From: Bacteroidota bacterium
Lineage (GTDB): Bacteria; Bacteroidota; Bacteroidia; Flavobacteriales; Flavobacteriaceae
Assembly: GCA_018829465.1 (NCBI GenBank)
Contig: JAHJTN010000012.1
Coordinates: 248,001-312,000, forward strand
Reading direction: 5' to 3'
Length of the DNA stretch: 64,000 nucleotides
The first letter of the stretch is position 1. Each line of letters begins with the position of its first letter. A model generated the notes under the pieces. That model had not been told where the DNA came from and searched no databases. It saw only the letters and a list, made by a program, of their open reading frames with translations. Below, piece by piece: positions 10,201-19,332 of the stretch. The position numbers and the translations under genes are program-made.

Positions 10201-11859
10201 GACTCTAAAATAGAAGTGAGCCATTATTTAAAACTAGATGGCGTCATCGACCTTGAAGGTCGGTCGCAACTGATACAAAACCAAGATTCGGATTTAGACC
10301 CCACAAGTGCCGGCATCTTGCAAAGAGACCAACAAGGCACTACGGATATTTTTAAATACAACTATTGGTCATCACCCGTAGGACTTCCAAACAACAGTAC
10401 AAACAACAACGACTACAGCTTAGACGGCGTACTCAGAGATGGTACCAATCCGGCAAATCCACTCAGCATCAACTGGATTTCGGGCTTGGACGGTGCTCCA
10501 ACGACACCTATCAGTATCAGTACATTTTGGACTTTCAAATTTGACAATTCACCTGGCTTTATCAATAACTGGATAAAAATCACCCCTACCGACCTTCTCA
10601 AACCCGGTATTGGTTACATTCACAAAGGCTCGGGTGCATCAGGAAGTTTTCAGAACTACGTTTTTCAAGGCAAACCCAACAACGGTCAAATTCAACACAC
10701 CATTTCGGGAACTATGCTCACGCTTTTCGGCAATCCGTATCCTTCAGCTTTCGACTATCGAACATTTATTTCGGATAACTTAACTGCCGTTGACGGAACC
10801 GTATATATGTGGGAACACTGGGGTGGCGGGACTCACAATTTGCTGGATTACCAAGGCGGATACAGCGTCTGCAATTTGATTGGTTGCGTACCAGCGCTTT
10901 CGCATCCGTCTGTGAATCAAACTGGCTCCGGTACCATCACTCCGGGTAGGTTTTTACCCGTGGGGCAGGCTTTTTTCCTTTTTGGCGATGCAGATGGCGG
11001 CACCATTACTTTTGACAACAGTTACAGGGCTTTCATCAAAGAAGACAACCCGCAGTCGAGCATTCATTTCGAAGCGAACAAACCGGACCTCTTATCGGTT
11101 TTCGAAGACCCGCATTTCAACGACAACCAAGAAGATTCGTTCAGTTCTTCACAGGCTCCTCCATCTATCCGCTATGAATACACCACCCCCGATGGCTTCA
11201 AAAGACAATTGCTTTTAGGCTTTCTTGATGGATTGGCCACAGACGATTATGACAAAGGATTTGATGCCAGAAACCTCGACCAGCAACTCAATGACATGTA
11301 TTTTGTGCAAAACGAAAACAAACTCTCCATACAAGGCGTAGGAGCACTCAACTTGCAAAAAACATATCCCTTGGGAATTACAGCAAATACAACTGGCACG
11401 GCTAGCTTAAAAATTCTTCAAACCAATAACATACCTACAGATGTACCCATCTACTTTTTTGACAAACAAACCCAAGAGCGCGTCAACCTTCGCGAACAAC
11501 CCCTGAATATTGAGATTTCTACTGTAGGGGAAATTCGCGATCGGTTTGAAATTCAATTTACGGATAGCACGCTTTCGGCAGAAGATTTTGAAGAAGTGTC
11601 TGAAAGCATCAAGTTGTTTTTCGAGCCGGAATCTCTAAAGCTCAAAATAGCTAATAACACTAGTGATTTCGAAATTACAGATGTCCAAATTTTTGACCTG
11701 TTGGGCAGAAGAATTCACGAATCAAATTCATTTTCGCCAAGCCAAAACAACATAGAACTCTTTTTGCCAAATGTATCTAGTGGCATTTATTTGGTAAAAA
11801 TGCAGTCGGTCACAGGACAGAAACTGACCAAGAAAACAACTTTTCAACTTCTAGACTAA
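7288..11859 (+). CDS. Large secreted LamG-domain protein with T9SS sorting domain
   Basis: A 1523-residue extracellular or surface protein. It has a Sec signal peptide ending near VYSQ (residue 27), a beta-rich N-terminal region (30-185), a segment starting LDLWLRADM near 195 that is typical of Bacteroidota surface proteins and probably lectin-like, a LamG/concanavalin-A-like domain at about 666-824 (HLTFDG, EWHHLAVTFDG, LYIDG), a long unassigned region, and a C-terminal type IX sorting domain (about 1440-1523, with FDLLGRRIH and SSGIYLVKM). Export across the outer membrane by the T9SS is inferred from that tail. Ligand unknown. Monocistronic, closed by a strong terminator. Confidence 0.88.
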   Translation: MKKNYFHLGCKLSIALFLSLTIQVYSQTTQIHQVDFESGVDSWALAGTNTFRSTGGAYKNSFKLSMAVNGSTATSPNINTSGFDKVDIEMFIRSNDASTNHTVTIQYRPNNTSAWQDIRVVTKGDGTNNRDINFNGGYHYITATLLATSTTFGNNAQFRLITSVNSNFREFFIDYITIFGTNYKTVSTAPGGIASNLDLWLRADMVDGVSVQTDNSDVNTWIDFGLGNNAKVTDATNPNVARPQYRNNAVQNVNFNPVVSFANNTATAPKETTYLNSNRQFLYGTSGFHTNDFFAVVIPDTPISSGTNPPMDVFTSQRVSSNPYDEDITGFGFGNYSARFSGEVIAYALGTNPSPSPSNPNLRGYGIAEVSGNTYSTIGIVNARNNTSGTQELFLNGLNIGNTEVGVPQFSNENNRRFWLGRSQVFDGSYNGRIAEVVTYSSRKDDVAERIRIESYLAVKYGITLGVNGISQNYQDSSGNIIWDASFPGFNFDIAGIGRDDASLLNQKQSKSQNNGVNPPILTMGLGDILPTNTANTNTFDTDRAFLVWGSNGLDMNNSGTPISLSFGPDVVTTSTEVPNRKWRLVETGGNVPTVKVSVPTTAVSTIIPPVGNDAFVMVVADDPNFTTNIETVFMTQNGANQEVLFDFDGVKYITFGVAHETVTPRHLTFDGFDDFVRTDNAPVLNTNFTMMGWIRTLGPNATSSDQTIVSNTDGGNGFLWVIRNNGRFQSSWAGGGSNTIESSVNIPVNEWHHLAVTFDGTLARLYIDGVLDKSEPKNVPAVFSNVFSIGAEFRTQADIRNFFNGNLEEIRIWDRTLSPEEIRFIMNQEIEQAGSGTLGKIIPGSVTKNDLASLDWNRLTAYYSMNSFIGTHINDDSQNNQRGRLIVPNKVQVFNQTAPLPYISANNGAWSNTATWRDGNIMPIPNSTSIVDGLTTVDWNIVRSAHNIFSNGNKTLLGLFVDANVLAAQNDSKIEVSHYLKLDGVIDLEGRSQLIQNQDSDLDPTSAGILQRDQQGTTDIFKYNYWSSPVGLPNNSTNNNDYSLDGVLRDGTNPANPLSINWISGLDGAPTTPISISTFWTFKFDNSPGFINNWIKITPTDLLKPGIGYIHKGSGASGSFQNYVFQGKPNNGQIQHTISGTMLTLFGNPYPSAFDYRTFISDNLTAVDGTVYMWEHWGGGTHNLLDYQGGYSVCNLIGCVPALSHPSVNQTGSGTITPGRFLPVGQAFFLFGDADGGTITFDNSYRAFIKEDNPQSSIHFEANKPDLLSVFEDPHFNDNQEDSFSSSQAPPSIRYEYTTPDGFKRQLLLGFLDGLATDDYDKGFDARNLDQQLNDMYFVQNENKLSIQGVGALNLQKTYPLGITANTTGTASLKILQTNNIPTDVPIYFFDKQTQERVNLREQPLNIEISTVGEIRDRFEIQFTDSTLSAEDFEEVSESIKLFFEPESLKLKIANNTSDFEITDVQIFDLLGRRIHESNSFSPSQNNIELFLPNVSSGIYLVKMQSVTGQKLTKKTTFQLLD

Positions 11860-11882
11860 ATAATTATTTGTGTATTAGCGAC

Positions 11883-11918
11883 AAAGCCGCCTCACAACAC
11901 TAGGCGGCTTTTTGTTTT
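11883..11918 (+). terminator. Rho-independent terminator after the T9SS gene
   Basis: AAAGCCGCCT and AGGCGGCTTT form a perfect 10-bp stem around a 9-base loop, followed by TTGTTTTT. The left arm starts with A's, so it may also serve the convergent metF transcript. Confidence 0.9.
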
Positions 11919-11937
11919 TGACTCAGCGGAATGTGTT

Positions 11938-12894
11938 TTAAAAAATCTCGCGAGCCACTGCTGCAATATTGTCAGACTTGCCCATAGAGTAGAAGTGTAA
12001 TACCGGTGCGGCTTTCTGAACGAGCTCTTTGCTCTGCGCCACACACCATTCTATGCCCACTTGCCGCACGGCTTTGTCGTCTTTGCACTTCACCACTTCC
12101 ATCACCAAATCATCCGGCAAATCTACCTTAAAACGATGCGGTATCAAATTGAGTTGCTTCTTGGTAGCCAATGGTTTTAGACCCGGAATGATGGGCACCT
12201 CAATACCGGCTGCCCGGCACTTTGCTTCAAATTCAAAAAATTTTTTATTGTCAAAAAACATCTGCGTCACAATGTAGTGTGCCCCGTTTTTAATCTTCTT
12301 TTTCAAAAAGTGCAAATCGCTTTCAAAACTTGGTGCTTCCATGTGTTTCTCCGGATATCCGGCCACGCCGATGCAAAAATCGGTTTGTGCAGAGTTTTTC
12401 AAATTATCGTCTAAATACTTACCTTGGTTCATGGCCACAATTTGCTTTACCAATTCCTCGGCATACACATGCCCGTTTTTTTCCGGCCTAAAATAGGTTT
12501 CGCTTTTCACTGCATCGCCTCTTAGCGCCACCACATTGTCTATGCCCAAAAAACCGAGATCAATCAAAAAATTTTCCGTATCCTCTTTGGTAAACCCACC
12601 ACACAAAATATGCGGCACCGCATCTACGCCATATCGGTTTTGCACCGCAGCACAAATCCCAACCGTTCCCGGCCTTTTTCGCGTCACCCGTTTCTCCAGA
12701 AAGCCGTTTGGCAACTCGTGGTAGTCGTATTCCTCTCGGTGATAAGTCACATCTATAAACGGTGGTTTAAAGTCCATCAACGGGTCTATGTTTTCAAAAA
12801 TAGACTGTATGTTTTGCCCTTTGAGCGGCGGTAAAATCTCGAATGAGAAAAGCGTTTTCCCTTCAGATTTCTGAATGTGATCGGTTATTTTCAT
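11938..12894 (-). CDS. metF: 5,10-methylenetetrahydrofolate reductase
   Basis: FAD enzyme that reduces methylene-THF to methyl-THF, the methyl donor for MetH. The 318-residue TIM-barrel protein has FSFEILPPLKG near the start (catalytic Glu of the MetF family), the VALRGD folate/FAD segment, and IVTQMFFDNKKFFEF further on. It follows the two metH genes on the same strand after a 231-base gap containing a palindromic repeat, so it probably shares the SAM-riboswitch-controlled transcript. Confidence 0.95.
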   Translation of the reverse strand: MKITDHIQKSEGKTLFSFEILPPLKGQNIQSIFENIDPLMDFKPPFIDVTYHREEYDYHELPNGFLEKRVTRKRPGTVGICAAVQNRYGVDAVPHILCGGFTKEDTENFLIDLGFLGIDNVVALRGDAVKSETYFRPEKNGHVYAEELVKQIVAMNQGKYLDDNLKNSAQTDFCIGVAGYPEKHMEAPSFESDLHFLKKKIKNGAHYIVTQMFFDNKKFFEFEAKCRAAGIEVPIIPGLKPLATKKQLNLIPHRFKVDLPDDLVMEVVKCKDDKAVRQVGIEWCVAQSKELVQKAAPVLHFYSMGKSDNIAAVAREIF

Positions 12895-12967
12895 GCGTTT
12901 ATGTTTTTAAATCAGTAGAATTCTCCATGGTTTTGCCTTGGATTTCCTATTTATTTGAACAAATTTT

Positions 12968-13070
12968 GGGCGTTTTTCAGCAAAATGCCTTGTAGCATTT
13001 GGCTGAAACCGGGCTATCCGCTTTAGTCCCCGCCATCGGGCGGGGCGCTACCGCTTCTATCCCTAACGCG
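12968..13070. repeat. GGGCGTT...CTATCCCTAACGC palindromic repeat, copy 1
   Basis: A 103-bp element between metF and metH. It starts GGGCGTTTTTCAGC, contains hairpins (TTTTCAGC with GCTGAAA; CCCCGCC-atc-GGGCGGGG), the block CGGGCTATCCGC and ends CTATCCCTAACGCG. The same start, block and end recur after trpB. The outer GCGTT/AACGC ends are complementary. Similar sequences are, from memory, scattered through flavobacterial genomes. Confidence 0.8.
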
Positions 13071-13125
13071 TTTGCTAACTGCAAAAATGCTATGCCTTCC
13101 AATCTGTGTGTGTTTTTGTAAAACT

Positions 13126-15873
13126 TTATAAATTTGGTTGCAACCATTTGGTCGCTTCCCCTACATCCATGTTTTTTCGTTGTGCAAAATGTGTCACCTG
13201 ATCAGGCAAAATTTTACCCAAACCAAAATATTTCGCTCTAGGATGTGCCAAATACATCCCCGAAACAGATGATGCCGGCCACATAGCTAAATTTTCCGTC
13301 AGTTTGACACCGATGTTTTTTTCGACATCCAAAACTTTCCAAATGGTTCTTTTCTCTGTATGATCGGGACAAGCAGGATAACCCGGTGCCGGACGAATTC
13401 CGATATATTTTTCTTTGATGAGGTCTTCGCTACTGAGTTTTTCCCCACTTGCATATCCCCAATATTCTGTACGCACCCGGTGATGTAGATATTCTGCAAA
13501 AGCTTCCGCCAACCGGTCAGACAGCGTTTTGGCCATGATGGCGTGGTAATCATCCAAATCTTTTGCATAGGCATCGGCTATGGCGTCTGTCTCAAATCCG
13601 GCCGTTACACAGAATAGCCCTACGTAGTCTTGCTTGCCGGTTTCTTTCGGTGCCACAAAATCGGCCAAAGCCAAGTTGGCCACACCTGCCGTTTTTACAC
13701 TTTGTTGACGCAGTGTAATCAGCTTATCTAGCGGTTTGCCGCTTGCGTCACATAAAGCAATATCGTCTGTATCTACTTGGTTGGCAGGGAAAAGTCCGAA
13801 AACGCCTTTAGGCTGTAGCGATTTGTTTTCTATCCAGCCGTGCAACATGTTTTGGGCGTCTTCATATACAGCCTTCGCTTGCTCCCCAACCACTTTGTCT
13901 TCTAAGATATTCGGAAACCTGCCGTGAAGTTCCCAAGCCTGAAAATATGGAGTCCAATCTAAAAAAGGCACCAATGCTTCCAAGTCCGGCTCAAGCGTTT
14001 TTACACCCAAAAAGTTTGGTTTTATAGGGCTAAATTCGGACCAATCCAATCGCAATCTATTGGCTCTTGCTTGCTCCAGCGAGTGGTATTTCTTTTCACT
14101 TTTTCGAGATGCATAGCCTTCAGAAAGCGCAGCGTATTCTTGCTTGATTTGATCGCGAAATTGGGTGTAGTTTTTCTTATTCACCAAATTTCCTGCAACG
14201 GATACCGCTCTTGAAGCGTCTAAAACATGCACAGCAGCTTGGCTGTACTCGGGGGCAATTTTAACGGCAGTGTGTAAGCGAGATGTTGTAGCACCACCTA
14301 TCATCAACGGAATTTCCAAACCTTGTTTCTCCAATGCTTGCGCCACGTACACCATTTCGTCTAGCGAAGGGGTAATCAATCCGCTGAGCCCGATGGCATC
14401 AACTTGTTCGCGCACGGCGGTTTCTATGATTTTTTCTAAAGGCACCATCACGCCGAGGTCAATAATTTCAAAATTGTTACAACCCAGTACCACGCCCACG
14501 ATGTTTTTGCCAATGTCGTGTACATCACCTTTCACGGTAGCCATCAAGATGCGCCCGGCATTTTTTCGCGCGCCGGCCTCTGCGGGAAATTTCTTTTTTT
14601 CTGCTTCTATGTAGGGCAACAAATAGGCAACGGCCTTCTTCATCACCCGAGCCGATTTGACGACTTGCGGCAAAAACATTTTTCCGGCGCCAAACAAATC
14701 GCCCACGATATTCATGCCGTTCATCAAAAAAATTTCAATGACATCCAAAGGCTTTTCCGACAACTGTCGCGCTTCTTCCACATCGATTTCAATAAATTCG
14801 TCCAGGCCCTTTATCAAGGCGTGCGAAATGCGCTCTTGCAAGGGAAACTGTCGCCATTCTTGCTGGGTCTTTTCACTTTTTTTGCCGGTGTCTTTTACCC
14901 GATCTGCATAGTCAAGCAACCTTTCTGTGGCGTCTTCTCGTCGGTCCAACAGTACATCTTCTACGCGTTCGAGTAATTCTTTGGGAATTTCATCATAGAC
15001 CTCCAACATTTCCGGGTTGACGATGCCCATGGTCATACCGTGTTTTATAGCGTGATACAAAAAGGCGGCGTGCATGGCTTCGCGAACCACGTTGTTTCCC
15101 CGAAAAGAAAACGACACATTGCTCACCCCGCCACTGACATTGGCGTAGGGCAAATTTTCTCGAATCCATTGTGTTGCCATAAAGAAATCGAGGGCATTTC
15201 GTCTGTGTTCTTCCATGCCGGTAGCCACCGGGAAGATATTGGGATCGAAGATGATGTCTTCGGGCGGAAAATGTGCATTGTTTACCAAAAGATCATAAGA
15301 ACGGCGGCATATTTCGATGCGTCTTTCTAGGGTGTCGGCTTGTCCTTTTTCGTCAAAGGCCATCACGACGACGGCCGCACCGTATTGCCGAATTTTTTTG
15401 GCCCGTGCTACGAAGATGCTCTCGCCTTCTTTTAGGCTGATGGAATTCACGATGCCTTTACCTTGAATCACTTTGAGCCCCGCTTCAATGATTTCCCATT
15501 TAGAGCTGTCTATCATAATAGGCACTCGGGCAATATCGGGCTCGGCTGCGATGAGGTGGAGAAAAGTGGTCATGGTTTGCACGCCGTCGAGCAAGGCCTC
15601 GTCCATGTTGATGTCTATGATTTGTGCGCCTCCTTCTACCTGCGCGCGCGCCACTTCCAGCGCCTGCTGATATTTTCCGTCTTGGATGAGCCTTAGAAAC
15701 TTTCGAGAGCCGGTTACATTGGTTCTTTCGCCGACATTGACAAAATTGGTTTCGGGGGTCAACTCAAAAGGCTCCAGCCCGGAAAGCTTTAGGGTTCGCT
15801 TTGTGCGACAGGCTTCTTCTTCTGCATCTTTTCCAAAGTCATCGGCTGGTTTTATAAAATCCGGGTTTGTCAT
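13126..15873 (-). CDS. metH: Cobalamin-dependent methionine synthase, C-terminal polypeptide
   Basis: Methyl transfer from methyl-THF to homocysteine via cobalamin. The 915-residue chain has the pterin-binding barrel (about 40-300; [13 protein letters not shown]), the helical cap, the cobalamin Rossmann domain with the DxHxxG motif GDVHDIGKN (His452 would be the lower cobalt ligand), and the C-terminal AdoMet activation domain with [15 protein letters not shown]. It lacks the homocysteine-binding barrel, which is supplied by the gene 10 bases upstream. The pair is the two-gene form of MetH found in Bacteroidota, not a frameshift: each part has its own start and an intact domain boundary. Confidence 0.95.
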   Translation of the reverse strand: MTNPDFIKPADDFGKDAEEEACRTKRTLKLSGLEPFELTPETNFVNVGERTNVTGSRKFLRLIQDGKYQQALEVARAQVEGGAQIIDINMDEALLDGVQTMTTFLHLIAAEPDIARVPIMIDSSKWEIIEAGLKVIQGKGIVNSISLKEGESIFVARAKKIRQYGAAVVVMAFDEKGQADTLERRIEICRRSYDLLVNNAHFPPEDIIFDPNIFPVATGMEEHRRNALDFFMATQWIRENLPYANVSGGVSNVSFSFRGNNVVREAMHAAFLYHAIKHGMTMGIVNPEMLEVYDEIPKELLERVEDVLLDRREDATERLLDYADRVKDTGKKSEKTQQEWRQFPLQERISHALIKGLDEFIEIDVEEARQLSEKPLDVIEIFLMNGMNIVGDLFGAGKMFLPQVVKSARVMKKAVAYLLPYIEAEKKKFPAEAGARKNAGRILMATVKGDVHDIGKNIVGVVLGCNNFEIIDLGVMVPLEKIIETAVREQVDAIGLSGLITPSLDEMVYVAQALEKQGLEIPLMIGGATTSRLHTAVKIAPEYSQAAVHVLDASRAVSVAGNLVNKKNYTQFRDQIKQEYAALSEGYASRKSEKKYHSLEQARANRLRLDWSEFSPIKPNFLGVKTLEPDLEALVPFLDWTPYFQAWELHGRFPNILEDKVVGEQAKAVYEDAQNMLHGWIENKSLQPKGVFGLFPANQVDTDDIALCDASGKPLDKLITLRQQSVKTAGVANLALADFVAPKETGKQDYVGLFCVTAGFETDAIADAYAKDLDDYHAIMAKTLSDRLAEAFAEYLHHRVRTEYWGYASGEKLSSEDLIKEKYIGIRPAPGYPACPDHTEKRTIWKVLDVEKNIGVKLTENLAMWPASSVSGMYLAHPRAKYFGLGKILPDQVTHFAQRKNMDVGEATKWLQPNL

Positions 15874-15883
15874 AGAGATTTCT

Positions 15884-16882
15884 TTATACGAGTGTTTTTA
15901 AGCTTCTGGGTTGGTATTTTTTGACTTCTTCTGCAATCAATCGGATGTGCTCGGGTGTAGTACCGCAACAGCCCCCCACAATGTTGACCAAATGGTCTTT
16001 TAGATATTCGCGCAACAAGGCCTGCATTTCCTCAGGTGATTGGTCGTAATGGCCAAAATGATTCGGCAATCCGGCATTGGGATATACAGAAACATAGTGT
16101 TCTGCAATTCGAGAAAGCCTTTCTACATAAGGCTTGAGTTGGGCAGCACCTAAAGCACAGTTAAAACCCACGCTCAGCAAAGGCACATGCGATATGGATA
16201 TCAGAAAAGCCTCTACGGTTTGTCCGGAAAGGGTTCGGCCTGATGCATCTGTGATGGTGCCACTAACCATCAAAGGGATGTCTAAGTTTCTTTCGTTCTT
16301 TACCGCTGTAACAGCAAAAATGGCTGCTTTGGCATTGAGCGTATCAAAAATGGTTTCTATGAGCAATACATCTACACCTCCATCTAACAAGCCTTCAACC
16401 TGAGTTTTATAGGCTGTGACCAATTCGTCAAAAGTAACGGCCCGGTAGGCTGGGTCATTTACATCCGGCGACATGCTGGCAGTTTTGTTGGTAGGGCCGA
16501 TGGCTCCGGCTACGAAACGAGGCTTTTCGGGCGTGCGCGCTGTGAATTTTTGTGCCGCTTTCTTGGCCAATTTGGCAGAGGCTACATTGAGTTCGTAGGC
16601 CAAATTTTCCATTTGATAGTCAGCCATGGCTATGGTCGTTGCAGAAAAGGTGTTGGTTTCTATCAGGTCGGCGCCTGCTTCCAGGTATTTGCAATGGATG
16701 TCGAAAATGGCCTCGGGCTGCGTGAGCGAAAGCAAGTCGTTGTTTCCTTTTACAGAAACCGGAAAATCTCGAAATCTTTGGCCGCGAAAATCTTCTTCAG
16801 AAAATTTGTATTGCTGTATCATCGTGCCCATGGCACCATCCAGCACCAAAATACGATCCGCCAAAAGCGTGTGTAGTGTCAT
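15884..16882 (-). CDS. metH: Methionine synthase, homocysteine-binding N-terminal polypeptide
   Basis: A 332-residue homocysteine S-methyltransferase barrel. It has [13 protein letters not shown] near the N-terminus and the three zinc-ligand cysteines Cys242 (GFNCALGA), Cys305 and Cys306 ([10 protein letters not shown]). It binds and activates homocysteine and must work with the downstream polypeptide carrying the folate, cobalamin and activation domains. First gene of the operon, 18 bases below a SAM-I aptamer, so its expression should fall when SAM is plentiful. Confidence 0.94.
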   Translation of the reverse strand: MTLHTLLADRILVLDGAMGTMIQQYKFSEEDFRGQRFRDFPVSVKGNNDLLSLTQPEAIFDIHCKYLEAGADLIETNTFSATTIAMADYQMENLAYELNVASAKLAKKAAQKFTARTPEKPRFVAGAIGPTNKTASMSPDVNDPAYRAVTFDELVTAYKTQVEGLLDGGVDVLLIETIFDTLNAKAAIFAVTAVKNERNLDIPLMVSGTITDASGRTLSGQTVEAFLISISHVPLLSVGFNCALGAAQLKPYVERLSRIAEHYVSVYPNAGLPNHFGHYDQSPEEMQALLREYLKDHLVNIVGGCCGTTPEHIRLIAEEVKKYQPRSLKTLV

Positions 16883-16899
16883 TTTAAATATAAGTAAAG

Positions 16900-17031
16900 C
16901 ATCAAGGAAAGCTGAGGAAGTTAACTTCTCTCGGGTTATCTGCCCGAAATGAATCGGTAGAACGTAGCACCTTCTACGGGTGTAGGGTTGCTAAGGCTTC
17001 AATGGGTCTAATCCCTCAGCCTTTCTTGATA
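16900..17031 (-). promoter_or_regulatory. SAM-I (S-box) riboswitch controlling metH-metF
   Basis: Read on the minus strand it has the S-box core in order: GAGGGA, GACCCATTGAAGCCT, AGCAACC, then AAGGTGCTA and a TTC. The ends pair as helix P1: AUCAAGAAAGGC at the 5' end with GCUUUCCUUGAU at the 3' end. An internal hairpin (CGGGCAGATAACCCG) fits one of the peripheral helices. No separate terminator hairpin and U-run follows before the start codon 18 bases later, so control may act on translation initiation, or through an alternative fold I cannot resolve by eye. Confidence 0.92.
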
Positions 17032-17062
17032 ACGGTCATTAATAAATTATTGAACTTGGGTG

Positions 17063-17094
17063 CAAAGATAATACAATTGTGCAGAGATAAACAA
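17063..17094 (-). promoter_or_regulatory. Putative promoter of the metH-metF operon
   Basis: On the minus strand TTG (17094-17092) is followed 21 bases later by TATCTTTG (17070-17063), a perfect TAnnTTTG -7 box. The riboswitch begins about 32 bases further on, as expected for a transcript starting just before the aptamer. Confidence 0.7.
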
Positions 17095-17189
17095 GCGGCG
17101 CGTTTGGAAAACTTATATTTGGAAGTTATTGACAACCAAGAAGTTTGAATATTGACAAAAAAACACAAAGATGTTAAAAAAAATATTGT

Positions 17190-17271
17190 TATCTTTGTGC
17201 CGTTGTGTTTGAGCATTGTGCTCAGGTTGTAAAACCAATGAGAAGCTTTCCTGTAAAGGAAGCTTTTTTTG
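17190..17271 (+). ncRNA. Candidate small RNA with three hairpins and a terminator
   Basis: A TATCTTTG promoter box (17190-17197) is followed by a short non-coding stretch with three successive hairpins: GAGCA-ttg-TGCTC, GGTT-gtaa-AACC, and AAGCTTTCCT-gtaa-AGGAAGCTT with one bulged base, running into seven T's. Two loops are GUAA, the GNRA tetraloop class, which favours a real RNA fold. The transcript would be about 68 nt. There is no adjacent plus-strand gene it could lead: it lies between the metH promoter and the 3' end of a minus-strand gene. It could belong to a known flavobacterial RNA family; I cannot check. Confidence 0.6.
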
Positions 17272-17281
17272 TTTGCACCCT

Positions 17282-17713
17282 TCAGTTTTTGAGATAGAGC
17301 CATCTGTTTTTGTAATCGATAACGGCCTTGCTTCTCTTTAAAATATCTGCGCCGATAATGCCGTCAACCGTTTGTGCACCTTCTCGCGACAAAGCGGTAT
17401 TCACATGAACCATATCAAACAGTATCCACTTCGATTTTTTATGCGTCCACGATCCTATTTCGAGTCGGTTTTTTCTGCTGATTTTGGTGGGCATTTCCAA
17501 TGCGCCGGCACCCGCGGCTTTGTTTTCCGTTTCTTCAGAAATCAGGTGAAATTTTTTGATGGCGCTAAAATCTAAACAGGAATTAGACGCACCGGTGTCA
17601 ACTAAAAAACGTGCAGAAAGGCGATTGAGTTTGGCCACAATTTCCAAATGGTTGGTCTTGGTTATTACCAATCGTACGCGGGTGTAGCCCTTTTCGAGCA
17701 AGCTTTGTAACAT
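17282..17713 (-). CDS. Retropepsin-like aspartic protease (clan AA)
   Basis: A 143-residue single-domain protein with the aspartyl protease motif LVDTGAS (Asp39) followed by a hydrophobic-hydrophobic-Gly pattern (DGIIGADIL, about residues 113-121), as in retropepsin-like bacterial proteins. No signal peptide. Such proteins would act as dimers, each giving one Asp. The inner ATG is chosen because a TATCTTTG box (17737-17730) lies directly against the earlier ATG, so a transcript from it would hardly include that codon. Substrate unknown. Confidence 0.75.
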   Translation of the reverse strand: MLQSLLEKGYTRVRLVITKTNHLEIVAKLNRLSARFLVDTGASNSCLDFSAIKKFHLISEETENKAAGAGALEMPTKISRKNRLEIGSWTHKKSKWILFDMVHVNTALSREGAQTVDGIIGADILKRSKAVIDYKNRWLYLKN

Positions 17714-17729
17714 ATAAGTTTTTAGCAAG

Positions 17730-17761
17730 CAAAGATAAGACTAATGTTTTTTCTATTTTTG
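17730..17761. promoter_or_regulatory. Back-to-back promoter boxes
   Basis: TATCTTTG on the minus strand (17737-17730) serves the protease gene and TATTTTTG on the plus strand (17754-17761) serves the DUF4197 lipoprotein gene. Both match TAnnTTTG. Their -33 regions would overlap each other's -7 boxes, so the two genes probably compete for or share RNA polymerase binding. Confidence 0.55.
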
Positions 17762-17794
17762 ACCCGAAAAATATTAACACAAACCCAGTTTTTG

Positions 17795-18499
17795 ATGAAA
17801 AAATTTACAATCGTTTTCACCGTGCTGTTTTTAACCTCTTGTGCAGAAATGCAACAAGTTATAAACCAGTTACCCGGCACTACCGTTACAGATGCAGACA
17901 TTGCGGCCGGTCTGCGTCAGGCACTCGATTTGGGTATCCAGCGGCAAGTGTCTAAATTGACTGCTGAGGACGGTTTTTACAAGAATGAATTGGTCAAAAT
18001 TCTTTTGCCCGAAGAACTACAAAAAGTAGATAAAGGGCTTCGAGCCGTGGGGTTGGGAAGTTTGGCAGACCAAGGCTTACTGCTGATGAATCGGGCAGCA
18101 GAATCTGCCGTTAAAGAAGCTACACCTATTTTTATCAATGCCATAAAAGAGATGCGTTTTGCCGATGCCAGAAATATACTACTAGGCCCGGATAATGCGG
18201 CAACCAACTACCTTATAGACAAAACCCAAACAGCTTTGTACCAAAAGTTTCAGCCCATCATACAAAGTTCTTTTGCAAGAGTAGGTGCAGATCAGGTTTG
18301 GAGCAACATCATCAGCAGGTACAACGACATCCCCTTGACCACCGACGTAAACCCCAATCTTACAGATTATGTAACCACTCAGGCTTTGGAGGGTGTATAT
18401 ACCATGATTGCGCTTGAAGAAAAAGCGATCAGAAACAACGCAGCAGCTAGAACTACAGCCGTTTTGCAACGCGTATTTTCATTACAAGACCAACCATAA
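17795..18499 (+). CDS. DUF4197 lipoprotein
   Basis: A 234-residue lipoprotein. The N-terminus MKKFTIVFTVLFLTSC ends in a lipobox with Cys16, which decides the start over an earlier in-frame ATG that lies upstream of the promoter box. The mature part is helical and matches the DUF4197 family (TDADIAAGLRQALDLGI near 31-47, then a long series of amphipathic helices). Function unknown; probably periplasmic-facing at a membrane. TatD follows after 6 bases, so the two may be co-transcribed. Confidence 0.85.
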   Translation: MKKFTIVFTVLFLTSCAEMQQVINQLPGTTVTDADIAAGLRQALDLGIQRQVSKLTAEDGFYKNELVKILLPEELQKVDKGLRAVGLGSLADQGLLLMNRAAESAVKEATPIFINAIKEMRFADARNILLGPDNAATNYLIDKTQTALYQKFQPIIQSSFARVGADQVWSNIISRYNDIPLTTDVNPNLTDYVTTQALEGVYTMIALEEKAIRNNAAARTTAVLQRVFSLQDQP

Positions 18500-18505
18500 A
18501 TCGTT

Positions 18506-19273
18506 TTGAATTTAACAGACACACATACACACCTGTACAGCGAAGCTTTTGACCACGATCGGGACGAGGCCATCCGCCGCGCGTTTGAAGCCGGGGTGCA
18601 AAGATTTTTTTTACCGGCTATAGATGCTTCCCATATTTCGGCCATGCAAGACTTGCATCAAAAATATCCTGAAAATACTTTTTTAATGGCAGGCTTGCAT
18701 CCCACACATGTAAAAGCAAATTATTTGGACGAATTGAAACGCGTATCCGAAATGTTGGAAACAGACAAATGCGTGGGCGTGGGCGAAACCGGTATCGACT
18801 TGTACTGGGACAAAACCTTTTTGAAAGAACAGCAAGCGGCTTTTCGGTATCAAATACAATTGGCCAAAAAACATCGTCTGCCCATTGTAATTCATTGTCG
18901 GGATGCTTTTGATGAGGTTTTTGAGGTGATGGCATCCGAAAAGTCGGACGATTTGTGGGGAATTTTTCACTGTTTTACTGGCAGCTATGCACAGGCGCAA
19001 ACGGCTATTTCACTGGGATTGAAATTGGGAATTGGCGGTGTGGTTACTTTTAAAAACGGCAAATTAGATCAGTTTTTACATCAAATCCCAATAGAGCACA
19101 TTGTTCTTGAGACAGATTCGCCCTATTTGGCACCTGCGCCCCACAGAGGACAGCGCAATGAAAGTGCCTATTTAAAAATAATTTGCGAACGCGTTGCCGC
19201 TTGCTATGGGCTGATGCCAAAGGAAGTGGCGGAGATTACCACCCAAAACGCCAAGGCGGTATTTAGATTTTAA
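18506..19273 (+). CDS. tatD: TatD family metal-dependent DNase
   Basis: A 255-residue TIM-barrel hydrolase related to TatD/YcfH, a metal-dependent 3'-5' exonuclease family. Metal ligands are recognisable: DTHTHLY at residues 5-11, the GETGIDLYWD segment, PIVIHCRDA, FHCFTGS, and ETDSPYLAP near the C-terminus. Length is normal. The frame starts at TTG (no closer ATG fits), giving NLTDTHTH, which matches family N-termini. Confidence 0.92.
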   Translation: MNLTDTHTHLYSEAFDHDRDEAIRRAFEAGVQRFFLPAIDASHISAMQDLHQKYPENTFLMAGLHPTHVKANYLDELKRVSEMLETDKCVGVGETGIDLYWDKTFLKEQQAAFRYQIQLAKKHRLPIVIHCRDAFDEVFEVMASEKSDDLWGIFHCFTGSYAQAQTAISLGLKLGIGGVVTFKNGKLDQFLHQIPIEHIVLETDSPYLAPAPHRGQRNESAYLKIICERVAACYGLMPKEVAEITTQNAKAVFRF

Positions 19274-19332
19274 CATAATATTAGTCTCAAATTTCTTTTA
19301 AATTTGTTCATTTGTTACAGAATACCAACCCA

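Noticed and set aside
13126-16882. Frameshifted metH
   Set aside because: The two polypeptides have separate starts, an intergenic gap and break at a natural domain boundary, the known two-gene arrangement of MetH in Bacteroidota.
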